Origin: Spirometra erinaceieuropaei
Taxonomy: Eukaryota > Platyhelminthes > Cestoda > Diphyllobothriidea > Diphyllobothriidae
DNA length: 64,000 nt
Assembly (NCBI GenBank): GCA_902702965.1
Contig: CACRXP010000006.1
Span: 2,397,661-2,461,660, forward strand
Reading direction: 5' to 3'
Position 1 is the first letter of the stretch. The number at the start of each line of letters is the position of its first letter. A program made the position numbers and the translations under genes. Of the stretch, positions 1 through 9,839 are shown in pieces. The notes below the pieces were generated by a model. It was given only the letters and a program-made list of their open reading frames with translations. It did no database searches and was not told the origin of the DNA.

Positions 1-275
1 CTTGCAGGCTTTAATACATCTCGTCATGGCCTCCTGTTGGTGGCTGGGAGAACAGTTGAGCCCACATACGGTTCGTGTTATTAATGAGTACCAAGTCGGG
101 TCGTAACAAATACCGCAACAAGTTGCTGATGATCCCCACACAGAACGCACAAAGTGGGCACATAAAAACCTTAGAAAAATGTTCTTGCATCGCTACCCGT
201 AAAGAACATGGACAAGTGCACAAACGCTCCACGGACGTGTAATGTAAGAAATGTATAATTGTTAATGCACTTGTA
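1..275. other. No recognisable feature at window start
   Basis: I see no gene, RNA or known repeat here. Similarity to the Penelope-like tail begins abruptly near 276, so this stretch is either unrelated flanking DNA of a truncated copy or an insertion into it. Confidence 0.4.
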
Positions 276-660
276 AAAGTCCATTAACAAGTTCAACGAC
301 CTTCCCCTTCCATACCCAGTGCTGAGACTTCGCCTAGGCGGAGTAATTGGCCACGCGGGGAGCGCACAGGCGAACACTGCTCCCAACGCCAGGGTCGGTG
401 GGTCGGATGGTCGAGCAATAATCACATCAACATCCAACGCACGTGATGAAATTGCGGCAATTTACGACGCGAATGTCGGCAATCAAACAGTCATCACATC
501 GAGTGCAATGATCGCTGATGAAGGAGGGAGCCTTGGATATTCATAGGTTTGCGGTAACATGGCGACTGCATCCTATAAATACTGCAGCCCTTGTGCACGG
601 ATCATCCGAATCTGCATTTGCCTCTGATGATGAGTTCGAGTAGGAATCCAAAACGTCAGG
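276..660 (+). mobile_element. Penelope-like element, C-terminal tail of the GIY-YIG ORF and 3' end
   Basis: From about 276 the plus strand reads KSINKFNDLPLPYP, matching the stretch just after the GIY-YIG domain of the copy near the window end (QSINKFNHIPTPYS, about 63,700-63,740). An open frame of about 75 codons follows to 546. The 3' part, about 640-690, shares an AAACGTCAGGCGAATAA-type segment and a following GCGATCG/GCGATCC segment with another PLE tail near 60,970-61,020. No reverse transcriptase or GIY-YIG core is left in this copy, so it is 5' truncated. It lies directly upstream of two hammerhead-type repeats, the arrangement known for PLE terminal repeats. Confidence 0.6.
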
Positions 661-891
661 CGAATAAGGCTATTGTCCCAGCGATCGGGACTCCTTCTTC
701 ACGAGTGTATACATCCATCGCCGCCGAAAATCCCTCCAACATTTCCAGGGGGATGGGGACAGTGAAACGGAATTTTATGAGTCACTTGACGATATCGATG
801 GTTGTGGAGTGGAGGATTTTCGCAAAGGTTTCCTTACGAACCAAAAAAATAAACCTTATCTGTCAACATAGTTTGATTGAATGCTAGGGAA

Positions 892-964
892 CCCACTGAC
901 GAGCCGAACCCCTCGCAGCTGCGTCATGCAGCGGCAGAATATCGGCGAAACAGGCATGTATGGG
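892..964 (+). ncRNA. Hammerhead ribozyme, minimal form with very short helix III
   Basis: All core parts can be read. Helix I is CCCA (892-895) pairing with TGGG (961-964). The first core strand is CTGACGA (896-902). Helix II is GCCG (903-906) pairing with CGGC (943-946), with an internal GCTGC/GCAGC hairpin between. The second core strand is GAAA (947-950). Helix III is ACA (950-952) against TGT (957-959) with a GGCA tetraloop. The predicted cleavage triplet GTA ends at 960. The G at 903 and C at 946 form the required closing pair of helix II. Minimal hammerheads with tiny helix III are known from Penelope-like elements, and a PLE tail lies just upstream. The core is seen directly; activity is inferred. 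Confidence 0.65.
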
Positions 965-1240
965 CTTTTGGCTAATACTTGTGCTGTTAGTATGGTATCA
1001 CTTTACCCCAAAGTATACTACTAGCTGCCTGTCGGCATCTAATGAATATGACGCAGTTACCCGCTGTGGCTGATGGACTTCGGCTCAAATATTCATACAT
1101 AAAATTCTCGGTCCGATACTTTAGACTTTGAATAAACTGGTCTATTCCATGTTCGTGGTTAATTACTGGGGAAATTAAAAAGCGACAATTTCTAAATTGG
1201 AGTATCTACCAGAAAGCAGACAGGGAATGCTGGGGGAGGA

Positions 1241-1320
1241 CCCACTGACGAGCCGAACCCCATGGCAGCTGCGCCATGCAGCGGCAGAATATCAGCGAAA
1301 CACGTGCGCATGCCCTTCTG
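1241..1320 (+). ncRNA. Decayed second hammerhead motif
   Basis: Same layout as the copy at 892-964: CCCA, CTGACGA (1245-1251), GCCG (1252-1255), inner GCTGC/GCAGC hairpin, then CAGC and GAAA (1293-1300). Helix II has one mismatch (CAGC instead of CGGC). The helix III/cleavage region reads CACGTGCGCATGCCC, so the short helix III and the helix I TGGG strand are lost. Probably inactive. Confidence 0.5.
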
Positions 1321-1364
1321 GTTAGTGTCTGTGCTGTTAATATGGTATCACCTCACCCTAATGA

Positions 1365-2470
1365 ATAAACTCAATTTAATGACATAAGACGGCATTGGCA
1401 CTCCTACCCCCTCCCCCCCGGAATTAATTCAGGGGAAGAAGCAGCAGCAGAAGGAGAAGGCCGGGCGGCTTTGTGACATTTCCGTCACCTACCCAAGTCG
1501 ATACAAGGTGGAGCGCTGACCGCACAGAGACTTGTCGCGCCCAGGCGTGAAGTTACGCGACCACGCCCAACGGGAAGGCAACGGACTGTAACACATGCGG
1601 TAAGCAGCAAACCGGCGGCCATAAAAGTCAGAACTAAGTCCTGGCTGGGGGCGGGAAGAGGAGAGTGTCACGCAGACGCCCAGGCAAAGGTCGAATCCCA
1701 CTAACGACTGCACATACGAACACGGAACGCAAGAAGGCAGATATTCAACAGTTTCGTCATTTTCTGTGGATAAACCCCTTCTTCGTCTTCTCCTTCTCGT
1801 GAACCATTAGAGTTTATAATACAAACAGATCAAGCAGCATATAATCGGAACTAAAGCCCAGTTCACGCGTTCTAGACTGATTTAACAAGAAGAAGCGGAA
1901 GCTGGCATAAGCAGGACGTGGAATGTTTCGCCATTTTTTTATATTTGGCAGTTCTTCGAAGTACGTTTGCATGTATCATCTTTTTACGAGATTAATTCGA
2001 AAACGAACAAAACCTCTCATAGCGGCCTGTGACTGTAGTTAGAAAGGATTCTTAACCAGCGGGGTGAGATCACCTCATGCAGTCCTTCGGCACATTGTAA
2101 CATTTGAATCTGAGCGGGTCGTTATTTTGTTGTGATCTCTGCAGCGGTTGTGATGAAGGTGAAAGACAGTTAAATGTTTATATAAATAGCCCCAACATCT
2201 GCCTTTTGGAAATGGTTGGCTCCAGGAACCAAGGTCGCTTCCTTAAGAGTCAGGGAGTCTGCAAAAGAACAGAGTCGAGAAGAATGGCTGCCAACCTAGG
2301 CGCAGGTGCCTGCCCGCAGGCTTGAAGACTCGATGCGGTATTGGGGCGAAGACATACCAGCTGGGCCACTATAAGCGATGAGGACTACGGCTGTCCGGTA
2401 GAGAGCGCAGTCGTGGCTTGCACTGCGTCAACGGCCAGTTCTGGGTGAAAGTGGTGGCTGAATTCGTGTC
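1365..2470. other. Intergenic, no gene seen
   Basis: Only short chance frames. The pyrimidine/purine runs near 1,405-1,460 and 1,780-1,800 are simple low-complexity patches. I see nothing else that I can support. Confidence 0.4.
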
Positions 2471-2478
2471 CTCACATA

Positions 2479-3060
2479 CCGACGACGACGACGACGACAG
2501 TCCGACTGTTGTGCTCCAAAGCAGGCTGAGAACAGGGACGGTGACTTACGCGTGAGTTAGTTTAAGGCGATGGTTGACTTGCGTCGCTTCTATACGCTCT
2601 CTTCCCCTCCTTCCTCACCCTGACCCGGTGTCAAGACAAAGTCACAAAGACCGGAGACGGGAGAGAACGCATGCGGCTGGCGTGGCGAAAACCCGTGCCT
2701 AGGCGTACCATCACAGCCCTGGTCCACGACAAACCACTGACCTGCACAGCAGGAGGAAAAGAGGGGGATGGCTCAGATTCCAATTGGCGCGGCGCGAGCA
2801 GCACGCTTGCCGGACCCCGATCTAGTTCCTGTGCTGGTCCAGCGTATCTACAGCGTGGTCCGTTTTGGGGGCACAACACATGACGACGACGACGACGACG
2901 ACAAAAGTCCGACCGTCGTGCTCCACAGCAGGGTGAAGCAGGCACGGTGACTTGCGCGTGAGTAGTCTGTAGGTAAGTGTAGACTTGTGCAACATCTGCC
3001 GCACGCTCTCCTCCTCCTCATCAAAACCCGGCGTCAGGACGTAGTTAAGAAGATCGGAGG
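2479..3060 (+). repeat. Tandem duplication, about 402-bp period, opening with a GAC run
   Basis: A (GAC)n run at about 2,479-2,500 is followed by AGTCCGACTGTTGTGCTCC, then a GCAGG...GGTGACTTRCGCGTGAGT block and a CTCTCYYCYCCTC block. The same order recurs from the (GAC)n run at 2,881-2,902. The two units therefore lie about 402 bp apart and have diverged by substitutions and small indels. Reading frames across it are short and differ between units, so I treat it as a repeat and not a gene. Confidence 0.55.
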
Positions 3061-3848
3061 TGATGGCGGCGCAGGTGTCCAGCACGACCGGATCCGCACC
3101 TATGCGCACTATTACACCCCTTGGTCCACAGCAAACACTTCACCAGGATTTTAACCAACAACAATAGCACCAAAACGGGTCAGAAAGACTAGGATAACTT
3201 GGCAGCCATGTTCACGATCTCTATTGCCCGCGGGACTGCAAACGTATTTACCGGCAGGGGACCAGATGTCGGTGAACTGCCAGCGCCTACCCGGCTGCGA
3301 GGGCCATGGTTTGCTGATCCTGGTATAGCAGACGCGGATGCGTTTTTTTCATGCAGAGCCGGCCGATCTGACTGGAGACGAGGTCGGACGCATCAACTGA
3401 CATGGTATAACGCGGCCTGCACGTCCGCCGGTCGAAAATACATGCGGGCCGCATTAAGGACACATGGAGTCATTACAGTACATTCTCAGTCTGGAGGACT
3501 GACTTATCCAGTAAGCAAACGACTTTCCAGGCTATCAATCCTAGAACACCGTGACAACTTAGGAGCGCGTCAGATCTGCTGTAGTGAGGGCACGCGCGGA
3601 AGGCGCGTTTGTTCATCAGTCATCAGTATCATCATCAGTATATTTCAGGGAAAGTAGGTGTGTACCTTTGAAATCCATATTGGTTACACTTCACTTCCAC
3701 TGAAATCAAATGATGTACCAACAGGACGTCAGAGAGAGGCTAACAGAAGACAAAGTTACTGGTATCTATTAATTAATCGTCGCAAATTACGACAGCCACT
3801 GAGTGCCCCACGGCGTAGGCACAGTATCGGTGCCTTGCGCGTAAATTA

Positions 3849-4703
3849 CAGTAGGTGGGCTAACTCATGAAATGTCAACCGAAATTACGAAATGAGTTTT
3901 CGTCTCGAAAAGATTAATTGAGTCGGGTTGTAAATAATACGTTAGTTACCTCAGGATGCCGGCTTTCGAATTAACTTCGCTCCGGCTGTATGCAAAAACT
4001 AAACTTTATAAAAAATGACTACTTAAACGGCATGATTTTTTCTCATTGATTTTCGATGCCCCTAAAAGTCCAATCATATTTCATGGATAAAAAGCATAAA
4101 ATATTCATTCTTTCGCTCATTCGGTAGATAACTACGTTTTCTTCCAATCTTATACTCGAAGGAGAAGTACGGAAAACAACACACTTCTCTACGGTAATAA
4201 AGGAGGAGTTTATGGGATCCACAAAATTTAGCAGTGAATTTGAGCCATCTTGTTAACTTTACAAACCGCACTGGTAAATGCAAAGACATGACGATTTATG
4301 AACGGCCTTTCACGGTATTTAAAGTCCCACAATTAGAAACTTTTTAAAATCCGAAATATGTCCCTTTTTCGAGTATAAAACTGGAAAAAGACGCAATTAT
4401 CTACCGAATGAGCAAAGGAATTAATATTTTTATGTATGTTTTCCATGAAATATAATTGGACTTTTAGGGCATCGAAAATCAATGAGAAAACTTCATGCTA
4501 CTTAAGTAGTCACTTTTTATGGTGTAGTTGTTGTATGCAGCAGTAGGGGAGTTCATTCGTAAGCTGGCATTCTGAGGTAAATAAAATATTATTAAATTAT
4601 GTTGCAGGCTGACTAGTTCTACAACCCTACCTAATTAGTCCTTTCGAAACGAAAACGCATTTCGGAATTTCGGTTGACACTTCATGAGTTAGTCCACCTA
4701 CTG
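3849..4703. mobile_element. Palindromic MITE, copy 1 (Tc1/mariner-type ends)
   Basis: The left end reads CAGTAGGTGGGCTAACTCAT and the right end is its near-exact reverse complement (ATGAGTTAGTCCACCTACTG). Each end is flanked by TA (3847-3848 and 4704-4705). The two arms stay complementary for about 400 bp, so the 855-bp element is almost one long hairpin. Landmarks in each arm include a GGATGCCGGCTTTCGAA-like box, an AAAAATGACTACTTAA box, TTGATTTTCGATGCCC and TTTCATGGAAAACATGCAT. No transposase frame is present, so it is non-autonomous. TA duplication and CAGT ends are typical of the Tc1/mariner superfamily. Confidence 0.75.
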
Positions 4704-4707
4704 TATG

Positions 4708-4835
4708 TAATTACAAGAATGCCGAGTGCAAAATTTATGCTACCCCTTCTGTTGCCGCCGCCGACGACGTGCCAGAGGCGTTTGCGGATACCTTATATCA
4801 TAATAATCAGCAAAAGACGAACGAGCTGTTGGCAA
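4708..4835 (+). repeat. Dispersed repeat, copy 1
   Basis: The segment with CCCTTCTGTTGCC, GACGTGCCAGAGGCGTTTGC and ATCATAATAATCAGCAAAAG recurs at about 8,430-8,565. It abuts the right end of MITE copy 1. No coding capacity is seen; the family is unknown to me. Confidence 0.5.
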
Positions 4836-4849
4836 AATAAAGCAGCCAC

Positions 4850-5780
4850 ACTGTATGTACCAAGCTTCTGTAGGAGCGCTTCGTAGCCTACATGCGTGAG
4901 AGTGCCATAAAGACCACACCAAGAAGGATCAAGTTGCGCTGTGAAGTGGCAACCTTATATGCCACGATCCTTAGAACCTTATGATGGATTTAAGCGCGTA
5001 TGATCTGTTATTAGCTAGGAGTGGCCTGATTTGCCGCGGGAGTGAATTCCCCAGCGTCGGCTTCTCTTCCAGGCTCGCGTCCGAGCCAGACGAGAGGTGA
5101 AGCGCCCGGAGCGAATTCGTGGATCGGAAACCCGGCGCTGTCTGGCTGTGTGGTGTCTCTTTTCCTAAATGTCAGTCTTAACAATGTCCTAAAATTTACT
5201 CCCTCCTGCTTCTATTCTGGTCAACGTTTTACAGAAACGAGCCACCACACAGTTATGTACGACCATGTCTGACGTCTAATTAAGGAGAATCAAGCCTATC
5301 CCGCTGTTCTTTTTTGGAAAAAAACAGCTGTCCTTACAAGGTCGGCAACAAGCAAAATCGTACAACACCTCGCATTCGAGGGGCGTTCCTATGAAAAGAA
5401 TGGGGATTGGAATAGTCTTTTTAGACTTATTGACAGCCATAAACCTGGCGTGAATAAGAGACGCTTAAGTCCGTTGTATCGGTTGACCCACAAGTCCACG
5501 CTCGGGAAGTCGCGCCAGAATGTGCTAATGTGCGCACTTCAGCCAGATACAAGTTTGTGTGAGGCTACATCGCACCATTTGGCTTGACCTGGACAGACCA
5601 CATGTTTCCCAAATGTGGTGGAAGGAGAACCTTGACAGTTTCCGAAAACTTGAAGCTACCAAAAATGAAGTATCCTAAAGTATAAAGGTGGTAAATCACA
5701 CAGCCAGGCTGCTTTACTCAAAGCTTGTGGAAAATTTTAGTTGTTGTGTGTAGGCCGATCATTGAACATTATAAAAATAT
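4850..5780. other. No gene seen
   Basis: A GC-richer block near 5,040-5,160 has a 76-codon frame beginning with a Ser/Pro/Ala-rich stretch, with no recognisable domain or splice structure. I do not call it a gene. Confidence 0.35.
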
Positions 5781-5806
5781 GCACTGGGTTCAAACGGAAA
5801 ACTCAC

Positions 5807-7461
5807 CTATTACAAGAACTGTCCCCGATTGGTGTGATTCCCCGAACGCATTAAAGGCTCTGATGGTGAGGTGAAAGCTTTGGCCCAAAAGCAGGCTTTC
5901 AACACGGAAGTCCACACGTCCCTCATCCCCCTCTGTGGTCAGAATGGAGACTGTCCTCAAGTCGAGTTTGCTCATTGGTGGTTTCGCCAACCGGCGAATT
6001 TCCCTAGCAAGCTCTCTCAGTGTGCTGCCCTCACACCCGTTCACTCCGATTTTTACTCGGGCAGTGTCCAGTCCTTTTACTCGACAGAGTGTACTGAAGT
6101 AGCTGCCCTCAAAAACGTACGTCAGTTCGGGTATGCAGTCCGCGGTAAAGCGTGGTGGACCCACGACCACAATCTCTGTTCGCGACGTGAGATTTCGGCC
6201 GTCAGCCGATAGGATCCACTGTTCGTACACACCGGCCAGGCTTCTGTCAATATGCTGAGGCAGTTGTAGTGAGAAGTGGCTTCCTGTCACAGGAAGTCCA
6301 TCCTTAAACCAGAGGATCCGACCCCCTGCAAGCCCAGGTACTTGTCGGTGGACTCCAAACAAGCGAAATGGGATTCGCAGGGTGGAACCCTCAAGGAGGA
6401 CGTAACGTGCGTGTGCGGGTGGGACACGCGTAGGTGCTGGGGCCCTGTTGATTCTATCGTTGGTGGATGGAGAAACCCCAGGCACAAAGGAAAAACCCTC
6501 CAATAGGAGTGGGGGGCTAAGGTCAGTGGAGGCCCGTGCAGCATACGTGCTTACGGCAACCCTGCGCGGCGCGTATCGGCACATTAAGACGGCGTTGGGA
6601 TGCCCACGGAGTGCCCGCCCCGAGGTGATATATAATGTGCTACTGGGAGAAACCAAGAACTCCTCGCCACTTCCATTAGCCGTATAGAGAGGGATGCCGG
6701 TTTTCGCGCAGACAGGTAGAGGCATAGGAGAGTCCGTTTTTGGATGACAGAAAACCCACTCAAAGAGGACTGTCTGGGACCAAACGGAGGTCATCCAAGG
6801 AGGCCAGGAGGGTACGGAGTCGGCAAGGTTACCACAAGGTAGAGCCAGTGGAAAATCCAGGGTGTCCAAAGCACGAGGCAGGAGGTGGATGGCCTGGGAA
6901 CTGCCTTGGATGTCCAGATTTGCCGCATGAGCTAGGGCGTCTCGAAGTGTGAGCAAACCACTGCGGATGACCAGATGTTCGTCGGCATCAAAAGATGCGT
7001 GGAGGAGACAGTAGAACGTGGCGTCTCGCGCCCCATTGCTGCGGTCATCAAGGGGAGGAAGGAGCAGGGTAAAAAGGACGGAGGCATGCGAATAGTGCAG
7101 CTGCAGACCGTTAAATTCAACAGAATTATCTAGGCTTGTAACCTCGTGGCACCGGCTGTCCTCATCGTTGCCGACTGAACAACACAGTCTAAGATGCGTT
7201 GTAGCTCTAACGTTGTTGAGGGCGCGAAGACTGTTGGGTGAACACGAGAAGGAGATATTGTGGCTTGTATCTTCATAGGTGCCCGCAATGTAGACGTAGG
7301 AAGGCGTCTGGTGGAACATGTCAATTAAGATGCCAGGGTTGATATCCGTGAGAAAAATTTCTTCGGAGGCAGTCGAGAATGTGTCTTTGAGGTACAGAGG
7401 GAGGGAGGAGGAGAATAAAGAGGGAGGGGTTTGAGGAGAACAGTCATTAAGACATGTATTC
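5807..7461 (-). CDS. Large internal exon of an immunoglobulin-superfamily cell-surface protein
   Basis: The minus-strand frame is open from about 7,461 down past 5,807. The exon ends at a strong donor, ATAG|GTGAGT (donor at 5806-5801), in phase 1; the stop a few codons later lies in the intron. A plausible 3' splice site, TTTAAAG|G, lies at 7,462, just below an in-frame stop, so the 5' edge is tentative. Of about 550 codons, the clearest region is an I-set-like domain: YVLLEGSTLRI, ILWFKDGLPVTG (strand C Trp), then LAGVYEQWILSADG. The last has Trp where strand F normally has Cys, and strand B also lacks Cys. It is followed by PPRFTADC...FEGSYFSTLCRV and ends AFNAFGESHQSGTVLVIG, typical of an Ig strand G region. 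Earlier DATFYCLL and AVLMCRYAP look like strand F motifs. L1CAM/contactin-like adhesion proteins are the nearest guess. Neighbouring exons were not found. Confidence 0.6.
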
Positions 7462-7469
7462 CTTTAAAT

Positions 7470-8425
7470 TATCAAATGCAAACGGTAAAGGCAATTAACC
7501 CACGTTATTTTACAACAAAATAAAGGTACCTTGTGCTTTCGATGTATCCCAGAGTAGCAGAAGGAAAACGAGGGATGCTGTGAAGGGGAGTTCCCCTGGG
7601 GCGCGTTTAGAACGCCTAGAAAGACAGAGGTGCAATAGAAAAAAGAGGAGAGTTCGCCGAACACCTTGAACACAATGCACGAAAAATTACGTCACCCCTA
7701 CAAGAACTGGAATGATAGGAAATACTGATGGAGAAGCCTTGGCTTCTGAGGTCACCAATTTACTCATTCGATGCTCACAAATAAGTCAGCGAGAATTACT
7801 ATGCTGCAAGTAACTAGAGTATACAATTTTCTCGTCGATAACAATTGCTCCAAAATAATTAAAAAATCGGGTATGGATTAAAATAAGCACGTCTGACTAG
7901 CATGCAGTTGTGAGCAACGGTCGGTTGACAGTTATGTCTTTCATATGAAAAATATGCAGACTCTAATCTGTATCCCCTCCGATATAATCATTTACAAAAA
8001 ACGGACTGTTATCCACTCGCACAGGTCTCTGGCGATCAAGAAATGTTGATTTTTACGGTAAAATGTCACCTTTCCGGCTACCGTTAAGTACCCAGACACT
8101 ATAAGACATCAACTTAAAGAAAAGAGACCTCCCAAATGCGTCACAACCACAAATATTTCGCATGGCAAAAAGGTATAAGTGAGAAAGTTTTGTTTCTGTT
8201 TGCCTAGATGACTGCGACCTCAACTTTCTCTCATCTGAATAAGAGATAAGGTGCTGGTGGTGTGAAAAAACGCTGGAACTCAATAACCGTGCATCGTGTA
8301 GGGATTTTTAAAGGCCGGTTGGTTATAAGGCTTACAGCGATGAATTTAGAACTGAGCAGCGAAAAGGTCCAAGCATTGATTAGCATGAGGCACAAGCGGT
8401 TCTTGTCGAATCGGACTATATAATT
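7470..8425. other. No gene seen upstream of the Ig exon
   Basis: This should hold upstream intron of the minus-strand Ig gene. A short minus-strand frame at 7,464-7,673 starts with a hydrophobic stretch, but it has no splice support and I do not call it an exon. Confidence 0.35.
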
Positions 8426-8429
8426 TGTG

Positions 8430-8565
8430 TAATTTCAAGAATTTCGACTGCGGATTTTATGATATCCCTTCTGTTGCCACCAGAGACGTGCTAGAGGCGT
8501 TTGCGGATATGACATAGGGCATACCCTATGTCATAATAATCAACAAAAGACGAACGAGCCGCTTA
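8430..8565 (+). repeat. Dispersed repeat, copy 2, with a perfect hairpin
   Basis: Matches the repeat at 4,708-4,835 (CTTCTGTTGCCACCAGAGAC, GAGGCGTTTGCGGATA, CATAATAATCAACAAAAGAC). This copy contains TGACATAGGG at about 8,509-8,518, then CATA, then the exact reverse complement CCCTATGTCA. The other copy lacks this hairpin. Confidence 0.5.
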
Positions 8566-9119
8566 AATTTCCTGAGGACCAATACATGGTCACGGCCAAA
8601 ATTAAGAGACGCCAGACTGCCCAAAAAAGCTTGAGAGGGAGAGCTTTAGTTGCATCTTCGAACACCAGCTTCGGGCCAATTGCGTAATTCCTACGCAAAT
8701 GCATGTGGATTACGTAGCTATTTAAACAGCGATAAATGCAATGCAAGTGAAAGTCACTAGCTAAAATTTTCTCCGTATTTCTGTCTTGAAATTTGAATTA
8801 TTTATCGGGCGCTGTGTTCCAAATTCATGGTCAAATGCCATTCGAGGTGGTGCGTTAGGAGGTATCAGTATTAAAACGCTGAACGGTATCCGGCAGACGA
8901 TTTGAGACAACGATGGCATACTGATTTCTTTGGATGGCAATGGTGACCATTAAACGTAGGCTTATTTTTTGTATAATTACGTACATTCCAGAGAAAACTT
9001 ATAGCCGTCTGCATCCGTCTCCAGGGAGACGAATTTGAAAGACGGACCATGATGGGACGTACCATGTCAAGGACATCACGTAAAAGCGTGCCTAAAAGTC
9101 GCAGACAGAGAAATTTACT

Positions 9120-9835
9120 CCAAGTTAAGTCAGTTTCAAGTCAGTTTATTAAGGGAATGAGGCTTTCGCCCTTGAGCACCCTATTCATGTCGATAAACAG
9201 AAATAAAGTCATCAATTACATCAGCAAATGCGAAACGTTAAGAAGTTAGCGGTAACTGTGAGCCAGGCGCAAACTGCCGCCGCTAAAACAATCATGATTG
9301 TATGTACAGTATGTTCTCAACAAGTGAGCCTCTAGTCTGCACTTAAAGGATTTAACACTTTCGGAAAGAACGACGGCATCAGGGAGTCCATTCCATGCCC
9401 CGATGACCCTGTGTGAGAAGGCGTTCCGTCGGACGTCCGAATGAGCCCGCTTCCTTTGCAGTTTGAACGGATGACCACGCAGACGGTCAGTCCGGGCCAA
9501 TTCAAAGAAGTCATCAAAATCTAGGGCACACTCACGGCTTCTGACAATCCTGTAGGTTTGAATGAGATCGCCGCGCAGTTGCCTGTAATTTAGAGGAAAC
9601 AGATTTAGTTCAGTCAGCCTGGTTTCGTAAGGCAAATGATGAAGATTCTTGACCATCTTCATAGCCATCGCCTGTACTCTTTCCAGTCGTTGATAATCTT
9701 TCTTTAACCACGGTCGCCAGGCCTGGACTGCATACTCTAAGTGAGACCGGACGAATGCCCCATAGGTTTTTCCGAACAGCTCCTTGTCGATCTGCACAAA
9801 TCCTCGCCTCAGCGCAAATAACACCCTTATCGCAC
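9120..9835 (-). mobile_element. CR1/jockey-type non-LTR retrotransposon, 3' end (C-terminal RT region)
   Basis: The minus strand encodes about 190 residues with the C-terminal pattern of CR1/jockey polyproteins: YGAFVRSHLEYAVQAWRPW, then LERVQAMAMKMV, LPYETRLTELNLFPL, YRQLRGDLIQTYRIV and finally FSHRVIGAWNGLPDAVV with SFKCRLE. The frame starts around 9,824 without the RT palm, so the copy is 5' truncated. The 3' untranslated part on the minus strand runs to about 9,120 and carries a segment shared with the fragments near 13,050 and 52,050 (plus-strand GGCTTTCGCCCTTGAGCACC type). Confidence 0.75.
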
Positions 9836-9839
9836 TTTT

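Larger units (their letters stand above)
875..1360 (+). repeat. Two direct repeats carrying hammerhead motifs (PLE terminal-repeat-like)
   Basis: Two copies of a roughly 135-bp sequence lie 349 bp apart, about 875-1010 and 1226-1360. Both begin with GAATGCT, then share CCCACTGACGAGCCGAACCC, a GCTGC/GCAGC hairpin, GGCAGAATATC, CGAAAC, and a tail ending in ATGGTATCAC. The order PLE coding tail, then this repeat pair, suggests the terminal (pLTR) part of a Penelope-like element. Confidence 0.55.

Noticed and set aside
3199..3657. 152-codon open frame, the longest uninterrupted plus-strand frame near 3 kb
   Set aside because: Arg/Ala/Ser-rich, lies across GC-rich repeat sequence, no domain, no splice or promoter support, and its end runs into a dispersed repeat motif.
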